DNA from: Halomonas sp.
GTDB lineage: Bacteria > Pseudomonadota > Gammaproteobacteria > Pseudomonadales > Halomonadaceae
Direction of reading: 5' to 3'
Length of the DNA stretch: 64,000 nt
Assembly: GCF_020832045.1 (NCBI RefSeq)
Contig: NZ_JAFIFK010000031.1
Location: forward strand, 51,023 to 115,022
The position numbers were made by a program, and so were the translations under genes. The notes beneath the pieces were generated by a model. It ran no database searches and was not told the origin of the DNA. It worked only from the letters and a program-made list of their open reading frames with translations. How positions within the stretch are numbered: the first letter of the stretch is position 1; each line of letters opens with the position of its first letter. Positions 1-12,546 of the stretch are shown piece after piece.

Positions 1-844
1 TGGCGGTCGGCAAAGCGGGAACGCCTTCACACCAGTAGTGGCCAATGAACAGGGGCGGCTGATCGAGGCCATAGTGAGGCAGACTTGCCCGCTCATCGGC
101 ACTGAGCTCACGCTCCTCGAGATCGTCGGGCAGGTTATCCGGCTGAAAGATCACATCGCCCCAGGTTGCAGGCTGCCGGGCCCAGAAATGAGCGCGAAAA
201 CTGCGTCGGGTAAAGCCGTCACCGGAATGGATCTCCACCCCTTTGGGAAGCGTTAGGTGCACACCACGTGTCAAGCGGTCCAGCACCCTGAAGGCGAGCG
301 TGTCGGGTGACACAGACTGCTGCAGGAACGTTTCGTCAATGATGCCGCCGGGGCACTCCCGCTTCAGCGCGTCGATCAGCGACTGGTCCCAGCAGGCATG
401 CACGACCCGAAACTCACCGAAATCCAGATAGAGTGGAATTTCCATGAACCAGGCCAGGGTCTCGTCCCATTCCGCCGGGTAGTCGCGGTACTGCTCGAGA
501 GTTTCCTTGATGATGCGGTTGTGCCGGGGAGAGTGCGGGCGCAGCCACTCGCCACCGTGATGGCTCGGTGCGCGATGGCTGTAAGCGAGCGCATTGTACT
601 CGTGGTTGCCCATGACGATATGGGCTTCGCCCTCTTCCACCATGCGACGGGCAATGCTCACCGCCAGGCGAATGCGCGGACCGCGATCGATAAGGTCACC
701 TAGAAAGATCACCTTGCGCCGGGGGTGACGATAGACACCGCCACGCTGGTGGTAGCCGAGCTTCTCGAGCAGGGCTCCCAGGGTGGCGCCGCAGCCATGC
801 ACGTCGCCAATCAGGTCGTAGCCTTCCAGTGCCGCCTGCCTCAC
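1..844 (-). CDS. Calcineurin-like metallophosphoesterase (partial, runs off the left edge)
   Basis: Probable metal-dependent phosphatase of the PrpE/ApaH-like serine/threonine phosphatase or Ap4A hydrolase type. The N-terminal half carries the family's metal-binding blocks in order: GDVHG near residue 13, GDLIDRGP near 49 and GNHE near 79. The 281 visible codons stay open to the window edge, so the C-terminus lies outside. I start it at a GTG one base beyond the stop of the NAD kinase gene (stop 846-848), because GDVHG then falls where family members have it; no ATG fits. The tight spacing suggests co-transcription with nadK. The substrate (protein phosphate or dinucleoside polyphosphate) cannot be told from sequence. 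Confidence 0.85.
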   Translation of the reverse strand, partial: MRQAALEGYDLIGDVHGCGATLGALLEKLGYHQRGGVYRHPRRKVIFLGDLIDRGPRIRLAVSIARRMVEEGEAHIVMGNHEYNALAYSHRAPSHHGGEWLRPHSPRHNRIIKETLEQYRDYPAEWDETLAWFMEIPLYLDFGEFRVVHACWDQSLIDALKRECPGGIIDETFLQQSVSPDTLAFRVLDRLTRGVHLTLPKGVEIHSGDGFTRRSFRAHFWARQPATWGDVIFQPDNLPDDLEERELSADERASLPHYGLDQPPLFIGHYWCEGVPALPTA

Positions 845-845
845 C

Positions 846-1739
846 TCAGTCTCCCAGCCGATTGCTCCAGCCCAGCTTGCTGCGCAGGACCTCATAGAAG
901 TTATGACCGATGGGATGCACCAGTTGCACCCGCTGCGGCTTGCGCTTTACTACCAGCACGTCATCGGGCTTGGCCACAGCCCGGGTCTGCCCGTCACAGC
1001 TGATATGGGGATATGTCTGGTTGGTTTCGCCGATATGCACACGGATTTCACTGGCGGCATCGATGACGATGGGCCGGCTGGAGAGCGTGTGGGGAAACAT
1101 CGGCACCAATTCGATGACGTCGAGCTTGGGATGCATGATCGAGCCGCCCCCGGATAGGGCATAGGCGGTAGAACCGGTGGGAGTGGCCATGATCAGGCCG
1201 TCGCTGCGCTGGCTGTAGACGAACTGGTTGTCGATGAACAGCTCGAATTCGATCATGCGCACCGCCTTGCCCGGGTGCAGCACCACTTCGTTCAAGGCAT
1301 CGCCGCTACCTACCAGCGTGCCGTCACGGTACAGCTCCGCATCGAGCAGAAAACGCTCCTCGACCTCGTACTGTCCGGCCAATACCTGGCCTACCCGCTC
1401 TTCGACCTCGTCCGGCGAGATATCGGTAAGAAAGCCCAGTCGGCCGCGATTCACGCCCAGCATCAGGGTGCCGCTGAGGCACAGCGTACGCGCAGCACCC
1501 AACAGGCTGCCATCGCCGCCAACCACGATGACGAGGTCGCAGAGTTCGCCCAGGGTCCGCCGGCTGGCCTCGGGACAACCGTGGTCAGGCATGACGGTCG
1601 CCGTGCGATCCTCGATGACGACGTGATAACCGCCCCTCTCGAGGTAGTGCATCAGTCGCGTCAGGGTGTCCACCACCTTGGAGCTGCCCAGGCGGCCGAT
1701 CAAACCGATGCTTTTGAACCCGTCGCGCTGCTCGTGCAT
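846..1739 (-). CDS. nadK: NAD kinase
   Basis: Phosphorylates NAD to NADP in the cytoplasm. The 297-residue protein has the usual length. It shows the diagnostic GGDGS motif (residues 74-78), the NRGRLGFLTD block (97-106), the NE pair at 150-151 and the TPTGSTAYALS segment (187-197) of the NAD-binding site. The frame is open further upstream, and a second ATG at 1769 would add ten residues. I chose the ATG at 1739 because a purine-rich GAGGCGAGGG precedes it and the protein then begins shortly before the first beta strand (IGLIGR). It is followed almost without gap by the phosphoesterase gene. Confidence 0.93.
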   Translation of the reverse strand: MHEQRDGFKSIGLIGRLGSSKVVDTLTRLMHYLERGGYHVVIEDRTATVMPDHGCPEASRRTLGELCDLVIVVGGDGSLLGAARTLCLSGTLMLGVNRGRLGFLTDISPDEVEERVGQVLAGQYEVEERFLLDAELYRDGTLVGSGDALNEVVLHPGKAVRMIEFELFIDNQFVYSQRSDGLIMATPTGSTAYALSGGGSIMHPKLDVIELVPMFPHTLSSRPIVIDAASEIRVHIGETNQTYPHISCDGQTRAVAKPDDVLVVKRKPQRVQLVHPIGHNFYEVLRSKLGWSNRLGD

Positions 1740-1803
1740 GCCCTCGCCTCTCGAATCATGACCATTCATTATGAGGACTGGGGACAGCCCGGGCAAACGC
1801 GAC

Positions 1804-2673
1804 TCAAGCGACGGCCGGAGCCCGGCGCCGCAGCCACCATTCGTTGAGCACCAGTGAGCCGACGATGATCGCTCCGCCCAACCCCAGCCGCACGAGGTCG
1901 GCATCGCGATTCCAGATCACAAGATTGACCGCCAGCCCAGCGGGTATGAGCGCGTTGTTCATGATCGCCAGGGCCCCGGCATCTACGCGGGTAGCGCCTA
2001 GATTCCAGAAGAAGTAGCCGAGCCCCGAGGCCACCAGACCCAGCCAGGCCAGCACGCCCCACTGCACATTGGTGGTCGGCATAGCTGCCGTGGTACCAAG
2101 CAAAGCGAAGGCCGGCAGCGCAACCACCAGAGCCCCTAAATAGAACCAGGCAAAGACACTGTGTCGTGGCAGCTCGGCGGGCAGCGTTACGGAGAGGCGC
2201 CGATAACCCACCTGGCCCAGCGCAAAGCAGAAGTTCGCCCCCTGCACGACCAGAAAACCGAGCCAAAAGCCGCTGTCGATACCGTCGTAGCGAATCACTG
2301 CAGCCCCCAGCACGGCCAAGGCGGCGGTAAGCAGATAGAAAGGGGTGAAGCGTCCGAACAGTGCATCGTCGAGCAGCGTCACGTAGAGCGGCGTGAAAAT
2401 GGTGAAGAGCAGCACTTCCGGTACCGAGAGCAGCATGAAGGACTGGTAGAAGAAGATGTACATCACCCCGAGCTGTACGGCGCCCAAGGCCATCAGCGCC
2501 AGGCGCTGGCGACCCAGCAACAGCTTCGGACGCAGGAACGGCAGGAAGATCAGGGCGGCCAAGGCCACTCGCACCAGTACCGCAAAATAGCTGTCCACCT
2601 GGCCGGCCAGATAGACGCCGATCAGCGAGAACGAGAAGGCCCAAAGCGCTGTGACGCCAATCAAGTAGCCCAC
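1804..2673 (-). CDS. EamA/DMT-superfamily transporter
   Basis: Inner-membrane protein of about 289 residues with some ten hydrophobic segments arranged as two EamA repeats. It belongs to the drug/metabolite transporter superfamily, whose members export amino acids, metabolites or drugs. The N-terminus reads VGYLIGVTALWAFSFSLIGVYL, typical of the first helix. No ATG is available. A GTG at 2673 is preceded by GAGG at six bases; a TTG two codons upstream is the alternative. Substrate unknown. It lies 64 bp upstream of nadK on the same strand and might be co-transcribed with it. Confidence 0.82.
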   Translation of the reverse strand: MGYLIGVTALWAFSFSLIGVYLAGQVDSYFAVLVRVALAALIFLPFLRPKLLLGRQRLALMALGAVQLGVMYIFFYQSFMLLSVPEVLLFTIFTPLYVTLLDDALFGRFTPFYLLTAALAVLGAAVIRYDGIDSGFWLGFLVVQGANFCFALGQVGYRRLSVTLPAELPRHSVFAWFYLGALVVALPAFALLGTTAAMPTTNVQWGVLAWLGLVASGLGYFFWNLGATRVDAGALAIMNNALIPAGLAVNLVIWNRDADLVRLGLGGAIIVGSLVLNEWWLRRRAPAVA

Positions 2674-2731
2674 GGTCAACCTCGCATTCCGTTTAGAGTT
2701 GACGCGGATTATACCGCCAACCTGCCACTCT

Positions 2732-4438
2732 TCAATGTGACTGTTGTCGCCCTGGCTCAGCCACTTCAGGCCCTGGCGGTTCGAACGGGCCGGCCTGCGC
2801 GACTGCGACTGCAGCTGCCTCGCTACGCTCGCGCCGTGTCGTGGCGAAGTATTCTTCCAGGCGGGCGTCCGCCTCCTCGCCGAAAAGGATTACACAGGCC
2901 TCGCGCAGTCCGGGTGAGCGGCGCATCGCCTCCTCATGCACTACCAGCGCGATCTTTGAGCGCCGCCGCAAAAAGTCTTCCAGGCGTGTGATCATCTCGC
3001 GCCGCTTGGCGTAATGCAGCTCGCAGCGCAGGTACTCGGTCCCCTCGATCAACACCTCGGCCTGGCGCGGATCCTCACGAATCTCCTCGAGCATCTCCAG
3101 TGCATGGGTACCGTAGCGGCGCCACAGTCGCGTCGAAAGCGGCTCGGAGGCGTCACTGGCGGTCATGTCGTCGAGGCGCATCAGCCTGGCCTGATGCAGA
3201 AACTCACGCCGCATCTGATCGGGCGGCTCACCGTACCAGCGGTGCTTGGGATAGGGCACCTCAACGCCCATTCGGGCGACGGCACCGACGATCTCCTCGC
3301 CCACATTGAGACAGTCGGTGAGCTTGCCGCCGAAGATACTCAGGTGAGCATCGTACTGGTTGATATCGATGGCGTGTTTGCGCGAAAGCTGTAGAAAGTC
3401 GCGCCCGCTGCCACCTTCGGCCTTAACCGCCAAGGGGCGAACCCCGCAGCGAATGGAGATGATGTCCTTCTTGCCCAGCGGCGAGTCGAGCTTCAGTCGT
3501 TTGTTGATATTGTCGAGCACGAAGCGGATGTCCTCTTCGGTGGCCGTCACCTCGGGCCGCTCGACGCGGGTATCGGTGGTGCCGATACAGGTTCTCGGCC
3601 CCATGGGTATGACGAAGAACAGCCTGCCATCGTCGGCGAAGAACGCCAGCACCCGCTGACTGTCGGTCAGCCGCGGTACGATCAGATGGATGCCCTTGGA
3701 ATAGACATGACGGTGGTCGGTGGCCTGGCCGGTAAGGGTATTGTGCTCGTCGACCCAAGGGCCGGCAGCATTGATCAGCACCCGGGAACGGACTTCCGTC
3801 TCTCGGCCCGTGATGACATCGCGAACGCAGGTCGTCCAACCACCCTCGTCGCGCCTCGCTCCCAGTGACTCGACGTAATTGGCCGCCACGGCACCGTAAT
3901 TGAGCGCACCGCGCACGAAATTGAAGACGAAACGGGCATCGTTGTCGTGCAGGTAGGCATCCGAATACTCGAACCCGCCAATGGCGCTGGCGGTATCGAT
4001 GATCGCTTCGCTGTCCCGAATGGCCGTCGGGGACAGAAAGCGCGGAATGCGCGTAAAGCCGTTGCCGATCAGCCAATAGAGCCAGGCACCGGCCCAGAGG
4101 TGGCGCGGGTGATAGCGAAACCCTTGGGTGATGGTAGTGAGAAATCGGATCTCCTGCACCGTAGCGGGATAGCTCTTGATCAGATGATTGCGGCTCTTGC
4201 ACAGCTTTCGCACCAGCGCAAAGTCGCGGCTTTCCATGTACTTGATGCCACCCCACACCAGATTGGATGAATGCATGCTGGTGCTGCCGGCAAAGTCACC
4301 ACGCTCGATCAGTGCGACTCTCACCCCCTTTCCGGCCAGGGCCGCAGCCGCTGAAGCCCCATTGATGCCGGCGCCCACGATCAAGACGTCGAAAACCTCA
4401 TTGCCCAGCTTGTCGATATTGCTGCTACGCAATTCCAT
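2732..4438 (-). CDS. glpD: Aerobic glycerol-3-phosphate dehydrogenase
   Basis: FAD-dependent membrane-associated enzyme that oxidises sn-glycerol 3-phosphate to dihydroxyacetone phosphate and passes electrons to quinone. The 568-residue protein starts its FAD-binding Rossmann fold with DVLIVGAGINGASAA (GxGxxG at 22-27). It has the conserved SSNLVWGGIKYME block and the C-terminal DAO-C helical domain, and then a proline/alanine-rich tail of roughly 25 residues that looks non-conserved. It is the last gene of the glycerol locus, separated from glpV by a 160-bp gap containing a strong hairpin (4456-4489). Its transcript level may therefore differ from the transporter genes. It completes the route glycerol to G3P to DHAP begun by glpK. 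Confidence 0.95.
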   Translation of the reverse strand: MELRSSNIDKLGNEVFDVLIVGAGINGASAAAALAGKGVRVALIERGDFAGSTSMHSSNLVWGGIKYMESRDFALVRKLCKSRNHLIKSYPATVQEIRFLTTITQGFRYHPRHLWAGAWLYWLIGNGFTRIPRFLSPTAIRDSEAIIDTASAIGGFEYSDAYLHDNDARFVFNFVRGALNYGAVAANYVESLGARRDEGGWTTCVRDVITGRETEVRSRVLINAAGPWVDEHNTLTGQATDHRHVYSKGIHLIVPRLTDSQRVLAFFADDGRLFFVIPMGPRTCIGTTDTRVERPEVTATEEDIRFVLDNINKRLKLDSPLGKKDIISIRCGVRPLAVKAEGGSGRDFLQLSRKHAIDINQYDAHLSIFGGKLTDCLNVGEEIVGAVARMGVEVPYPKHRWYGEPPDQMRREFLHQARLMRLDDMTASDASEPLSTRLWRRYGTHALEMLEEIREDPRQAEVLIEGTEYLRCELHYAKRREMITRLEDFLRRRSKIALVVHEEAMRRSPGLREACVILFGEEADARLEEYFATTRRERSEAAAVAVAQAGPFEPPGPEVAEPGRQQSH

Positions 4439-4455
4439 GTGCGGACCTTTTCAAG

Positions 4456-4489
4456 ACAAAAGCCCCGTTCGGCGAGCGCCGAACGGGGC
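4456..4489 (-). terminator. Intra-operon hairpin/terminator between glpV and glpD
   Basis: GCCCCGTTCGGCG and its exact complement CGCCGAACGGGGC flank a two-base centre. Read on the minus strand, the stem is followed by TTTTGTCTTG. It has the form of an intrinsic terminator and lies between the transporter genes and glpD, so it may act as a partial terminator or an RNA-stability element. Confidence 0.7.
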
Positions 4490-4598
4490 CTGTGATGACC
4501 CGGACGGGCTACCGGAAACACGAATCGGTTGCTGATCCGACGCCCCTCCAGGGGCGCCGGTCTAGGATGTCGAGCCAGGCGATGCCTGGCATCGAACG

Positions 4599-6338
<1,740 letters not shown>

Positions 6339-6402
6339 GTTGACCTCGTTATGCGTGTTGTTAGTCATCCGTGACACCATTTGTCGTCCGTACTGCCTTG
6401 GT

Positions 6403-6675
6403 TCAGCCCCAGCGCATCAGTACCAGCAACCAGAGGACGGAAGTCCCCAGGGCAAACCAAATCGAGATATCGGTGAAGCCGACCACGGCCAGGTGGATAT
6501 AGGCAGCGGAAAGCAGTCCGATGAAGAGTCTGTCGCCGCGGGTGGTGGCGATCGGCAGGAAGCCGCGCCGCTCCACGCTGGGCGACGCCAGTTCCCAGGC
6601 CGTCATGCCGAGCAGGATCGCGGCGATACCGGAGAAGAAGATTGCCGTGGGCAACGTCCAGACCATCCATTCCAT
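6403..6675 (-). CDS. glpU: Small membrane protein of the glycerol ABC transporter (DUF2160, GlpU-like)
   Basis: A 90-residue protein with three hydrophobic segments (about 8-26, 49-65 and 70-87). It matches the DUF2160 small integral membrane proteins that accompany GlpSTPQV glycerol transporters. The role is unknown even in rhizobia; position between the permease and the binding-protein genes implies an accessory role in the transport complex. A strong GAGGAGG ribosome site precedes the ATG. Fifteen bases separate it from the upstream permease gene. Confidence 0.85.
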   Translation of the reverse strand: MEWMVWTLPTAIFFSGIAAILLGMTAWELASPSVERRGFLPIATTRGDRLFIGLLSAAYIHLAVVGFTDISIWFALGTSVLWLLVLMRWG

Positions 6676-6690
6676 CGTGATTTCCTCCTC

Positions 6691-7584
<894 letters not shown>

Positions 7585-7585
7585 G

Positions 7586-8466
<881 letters not shown>

Positions 8467-8470
<4 letters not shown>

Positions 8471-9564
8471 TGCCCCACCTCCACGCGGAATTCGTCGATG
8501 TAAAGGCTCAGCCACGCTTCGGGGAAACGGATGTATGCCTTGCGCTCGGGTAGCCGTTGATCCTCCTCCAGGCGAGCACGGAACGGCACACCGGCGAACT
8601 CGAACGACACGATGCGGTAGGTGCCCAGGTCCTGGACGTTGTCGATCTCGACGGGATAGGTGCCCTCGCCGGGCTCCGCCAGTACCTTCACGAACTCAGG
8701 TCGAATTCCCAGCTTGATGTTGCGCGAGCGGGACTGATGAATGGCATTCAACAGGGGTGGAGCAAGCACAAGATCGACGGTGCCGGCACGCACGCCCTTT
8801 TCGGTGCGCACTACCTCGACAAGGTTCATGCCGGGGCTGCCGATGAAATAGCCGACGAAGGTATGGGCCGGTACCTCGAACAGTTCACGTGGCGTGCCGA
8901 ACTGCACCACCTGCCCCTCGTACATCACCGCGATCTTGTCGGCGAAGGTCGACGCCTCGAGCTGGTCGTGGGTCACATAGATCATGGTGATATTGAAACG
9001 CTCGTGGATCTCCTTGAGCTTGCGCCTGAGCTTCCATTTCAGCTGAGGGTCGATCACCGTGAGCGGTTCGTCGAAAAGAATCGCCGCCACGTCGTCGCGA
9101 ACCAAGCCACGGCCCATGGAAACTTTCTGCTTCTCGTCGGCGGTGAGATTGCGCGCCTTTCGCTTAAGCAGCGAGGTGAGCTCGAGCACGTCGGCTACCT
9201 CGGCGACCCGCTCGCGCACCTTGGCCTCGGAAGTACCCACGTTACGCAACGGAAAGGCCAGGTTGTCGTACACGGTCATGGTGTCGTAGACCACCGGGAA
9301 CTGGAACACCTGAGCGATGTTGCGCTCTTCAGGGGCCAGCTCATTCATCACCTGATCATCGAACAGTACCTGACCGTCGGATGGCGTGAGCAGACCGGAA
9401 ATGATATTGAGCAGCGTCGACTTGCCGCAGCCGGAGGGCCCAAGCAGCGCATAGGCACCGCCCTGATGCCAGACATGCTCCATTTCGCGGATGGCATAAT
9501 CCTCGGGCCCCGAGGGATTGGGCGAATAGCTGTGGGCCAGCGCCTTGAGGGTTATCTGAGCCAT
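8467..9564 (-). CDS. glpT: Glycerol ABC transporter ATPase with degenerate signature (GlpT type)
   Basis: ABC ATPase of 365 residues: nucleotide-binding domain (about 1-235) followed by a MalK-like regulatory OB domain. The Walker A GPSGCGKST is canonical and the Walker B ILFDEPL is present. The ABC signature, however, reads LTADEKQKVSMGR instead of LSGGQ. The same departure is known in GlpT-type members of the glycerol importer family, where this subunit forms a heterodimer with GlpS. It overlaps the glpS stop by one base (TGATG) and the glpP start by four (ATGA). The name is rhizobial usage, not the E. coli G3P antiporter. Confidence 0.9.
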
Positions 9565-10652
9565 CAGTGCGCTCCTGGGCGTGCGGGGATGTGCACGACG
9601 TCGCCATGCCGGTCGAAGGCATAGATCTTGTGAGTCGGGAAATACACCTTGAGCGGCTGATCCACGGCGAACTCATGAACCCCCGTCAAATGCAGCACCA
9701 GGTGAAACAGCTCGTTGCGCACATGCAGAAAGGTTTCCGAGCCGCTGATCTCGGCAATGTCCACCCTGACCTCGAGCTCCAGATCGTCCTTTGCCTGCCT
9801 TTCCAGCCCGATGTGGGAAGCCCGTACGCCGAACTGGTACTGGCCCGGCGAGAGCTTGGCGAGCTCCTGATTGAGAGGGAAATGGACGTTGCGATCGAAG
9901 GTCACCTCCGAGCCCGAAACGATTGCCGGAACCACGTTGATCGGCGGCTCGGAGAACATTTCGGCGGTCAGTACGTCGCGAGGCCGGTGATAGACATCCT
10001 CGGTGGGGCCGTACTGCAGCAGGCGACCCTGATGCAACACCGCCGTATGCCCCCCCAGTGCCAGCGCCTCGTTGGGTTCGGTGGTGGCATAGACGGCGAT
10101 GCAATTGCGTGCCTTGAACAGCTCGCGCAGCTCCTCGCGGAACTCCTCACGCAGCTTGTAATCGAGGTTGACCAACGGCTCGTCGAACAGGATCAGGTCG
10201 GCGTCCTTTACCAGCGCCCGACCCATGGCAGTGCGCTGCTGCTGACCGCCGGAGAGTTCCGCCGGATAGCGATCCAGCAGATGCTCGATATGCAACATGC
10301 TGGCCGTCTCGTGGACCCGCCGGCGTATTTCCGCCCGCGGTACGCGGGCCAGCTTGAGCGGCGAGGCGATGTTGTCGTAGACCGTGAGCGCCGGGTAGTT
10401 GATGAACTGCTGATAGACCATCGAGACGTTGCGCTTGCGAACCGACTTGCGCGTCACGTCTTCGCCATGCATCAGCACTCTACCCCGAGTGGGCGGCTCG
10501 AGGCCGGCCATGATGCGCATCAGCGTCGTCTTGCCGGCCAGGGTGCGCCCCAGCAGGACGTTGAAGGAGCCAGGTGCCAACTCGAGGTTGACACCCTCGA
10601 TATGGGTGGCTCCGTTGACTACATGATCGATGTTTTCAAGTATCAAGGACAT
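9564..10652 (-). CDS. glpS: Glycerol ABC transporter ATPase (GlpS type)
   Basis: ABC ATPase of 362 residues. The Walker A is of the unusual form GRTLAGKTT, which still satisfies GxxxxGKT. The signature LSGGQQQRTAMGRAL is canonical and the Walker B reads LILFDEPLVNLD. The C-terminal third is a MalK-like regulatory domain. The start at 10652 (MSLILENIDHV) aligns with related ATPases; an upstream in-frame start would add 16 unconserved residues. First transporter gene after glpK, with a gap of about 60 bp. Presumed to pair with the degenerate GlpT subunit so that each contributes different ATP-site elements. Confidence 0.9.
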   Translation of the reverse strand: MSLILENIDHVVNGATHIEGVNLELAPGSFNVLLGRTLAGKTTLMRIMAGLEPPTRGRVLMHGEDVTRKSVRKRNVSMVYQQFINYPALTVYDNIASPLKLARVPRAEIRRRVHETASMLHIEHLLDRYPAELSGGQQQRTAMGRALVKDADLILFDEPLVNLDYKLREEFREELRELFKARNCIAVYATTEPNEALALGGHTAVLHQGRLLQYGPTEDVYHRPRDVLTAEMFSEPPINVVPAIVSGSEVTFDRNVHFPLNQELAKLSPGQYQFGVRASHIGLERQAKDDLELEVRVDIAEISGSETFLHVRNELFHLVLHLTGVHEFAVDQPLKVYFPTHKIYAFDRHGDVVHIPARPGAH

Positions 10653-10711
10653 GCTGAACTCTTTGTCATCGTTATTGAGTCGTTGGTGAGGGCTCGCCAC
10701 GGTATGACGTG

Positions 10712-12244
10712 CTAGCCGGCAAGCGGTAGCGCTTGCTTGACCGCCTGTTCGTCACTCGAGCCTCGCTCGCTCTTGACCCGCTCCACGGCAATCTGCCAGC
10801 CGGCATAGAGCGACTCTCGGGTTTTCTCCGGCATGACCGGAAAGAAGGTGCATTCGCACTGCCAGCGAGCGGCCAGCTCGTCCAGCGAGCGATACCAGCC
10901 GCAGCCCAGCGCCGCCAGATAGGCCGCACCCAGAGCGGTAGTCTCACGCACTAACGGGCGGTCGACCTCCTGGCCCAGAACATCGGCCAAGCATTGCAGC
11001 AACCAGGCGTTGGCCACCATGCCGCCGTCGACCCGAAGCCTGCCCCGGCCCAGCCCGACGTCCTGTTCCATACAGCGGTAGAGGTCACGCGATTGAAAGC
11101 ACACCGAACGCAACCCGGCAGCCACCAGCTCGGCAATGCCGGTATCGCGGGTGAGACCAAAGATCGCCCCGCGTGCTCGCGGATCCCAATGAGGGGCGCC
11201 CAGACCGGTGAAGGCCGGCACCAGATAGACTCTGTTGCCCTCCCGGGTCTGCTCGGCCAGGCGTTCGGACTCCGCGGCATCTTCGAACAGCTTGAGTCCG
11301 TCACGCAGCCACTGCACCGTGGCCCCGGCGACGAAGATGCTACCCTCCAGCGCATAGGTGGGAACGCCATTGAGTCGATACGCCAGTGTGGTCAGTAAGC
11401 GGTTGTTCGAGGTCACGGCCTGGCCGCCGGTATTGAGCATCATGAAGCAGCCGGTGCCGTAGGTACTCTTCATCATGCCGGGCTCGAAACAGGCCTGGCC
11501 CACCAGCGCAGCGTGCTGGTCGCCGGCCACGCCGATGATGGGAATGGAATGGCCAAACAGGCGCTGATCGGTAACCCCGTAATCGTCACTGGAGTCGAGC
11601 ACTTCGGGAAGCAAGGCCGCGGGGATATCGAATAGCGCCAGAAGCTCCGGGTCCCACTGCTGGGTCTGGATATTGAACAGCAGTGTGCGTGAAGCGTTGG
11701 TGGCATCGGTCAGGTGCTGCCGCCCCCCGGTAAGGCGCCAGATCAGAAAGCTGTCGATGGTGCCGAAAGCCAACTCACCGCGCTCGGCGCGATCGCGTGC
11801 CCCGGCTACGTTATCGAGCAGCCACGCCAGCTTGGTGGCAGAGAAATAGGGATCGATGAGTAGCCCGGTACGTTTGCGCACCGTTTCGGCATGACCGGCA
11901 GCAGTGAGAGCATCGCACTGCAACACCGTACGCCGATCCTGCCATACGATGACGGGGTGAATCGGCTCGCCGGTGGCCCGATCCCACACGACGGTGGACT
12001 CACGCTGGTTGGTAAGGCCGATCGCAGCGATGTCTTGCGCGGCGATATCGCCATGGGCCAATGCCCGTTGGCACACCTCGACCACGGATCGCCATATTGC
12101 CTCGGCATCGTGCTCCACCCAGCCATCGAGAGGAAAGGACTGGGCCAATTCGAGTTGAGCGCTCGCCTGCGGCTGCAATGATCTATCGAAAAGAATGGCG
12201 CGTGAACTGGTGGTGCCTTGATCGATGGAGAGTAGGTAAGACAT
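10712..12244 (-). CDS. glpK: Glycerol kinase
   Basis: Phosphorylates incoming glycerol with ATP to give sn-glycerol 3-phosphate, trapping it in the cytoplasm. The 510-residue FGGY kinase opens with [19 protein letters not shown]. It contains the glycerol-binding WQDRRT region, the [13 protein letters not shown] segment and the FSTYGTG-like [11 protein letters not shown] loop. The ATG at 12244 follows GGGGCGAGG; longer in-frame starts would read through the regulatory region. It is the first gene of the operon, with putative GlpR operators and a promoter just upstream. Confidence 0.95.
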   Translation of the reverse strand: MSYLLSIDQGTTSSRAILFDRSLQPQASAQLELAQSFPLDGWVEHDAEAIWRSVVEVCQRALAHGDIAAQDIAAIGLTNQRESTVVWDRATGEPIHPVIVWQDRRTVLQCDALTAAGHAETVRKRTGLLIDPYFSATKLAWLLDNVAGARDRAERGELAFGTIDSFLIWRLTGGRQHLTDATNASRTLLFNIQTQQWDPELLALFDIPAALLPEVLDSSDDYGVTDQRLFGHSIPIIGVAGDQHAALVGQACFEPGMMKSTYGTGCFMMLNTGGQAVTSNNRLLTTLAYRLNGVPTYALEGSIFVAGATVQWLRDGLKLFEDAAESERLAEQTREGNRVYLVPAFTGLGAPHWDPRARGAIFGLTRDTGIAELVAAGLRSVCFQSRDLYRCMEQDVGLGRGRLRVDGGMVANAWLLQCLADVLGQEVDRPLVRETTALGAAYLAALGCGWYRSLDELAARWQCECTFFPVMPEKTRESLYAGWQIAVERVKSERGSSDEQAVKQALPLAG

Positions 12245-12308
12245 AGCCTCGCCCCGGTTGTTATTGTCGCTGTGGCGATGAGATGCGCCATGCTCGAACG
12301 AACGAGGC

Positions 12309-12337
12309 ATTTCACACCAATGTTCGATTACAATCAA
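12309..12337 (-). promoter_or_regulatory. Candidate promoter of the glpK operon
   Basis: On the minus strand TTGATT (12332-12337) and TGAAAT (12309-12314) are separated by exactly 17 bases. Each matches the sigma70 consensus at four of six positions. The predicted start lies about 60 bases upstream of glpK. The first GlpR-like operator (12319-12338) occupies the spacer and -35 element, which fits repression. Confidence 0.5.
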
Positions 12338-12369
12338 AAATATCGCGCAAATGTTCGTTTTCGATAACG
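12319..12369. promoter_or_regulatory. Pair of GlpR-like operators upstream of glpK
   Basis: Two copies of AATGTTCG start 31 bases apart (12319 and 12350), about three helical turns. Compared with the E. coli GlpR consensus WATGTTCGWT-AWCGAACATW, the first agrees at 16 and the second at 15 of 20 positions; the left half-site is perfect in both. No glpR gene is in the window. The first copy also overlaps an FNR-like TCGAT-N4-ATCAA, so another regulator is possible. Confidence 0.55.
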
Positions 12370-12516
12370 AGACTAGCGTAGAGAAAAGTAGAGAGCAACG
12401 ACGGGGTTTGAAACCGCACCTATACATTAGTCTAAGCACGTATACGAGGCGCGTGGAATCAGGCTCGAGAGATCAAAAGGCGGGCTGCCGACCGCTATAT
12501 TTTCGCTTTTTCCTTT

Positions 12517-12536
12517 TTTGTTCGTTTCCGAATATT
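12517..12536. promoter_or_regulatory. Third GlpR-like operator
   Basis: TTTGTTCGTTTCCGAATATT agrees with the GlpR consensus at 16 of 20 positions and has both half-sites recognisable. It lies about 270 bases upstream of glpK, just past the end of the yqaE-like gene. It could serve a looped repressor complex, or be chance similarity. The rest of the 12245-12546 gap holds no gene I can support. Confidence 0.4.
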
Positions 12537-12546
12537 GCTCTCCAAC

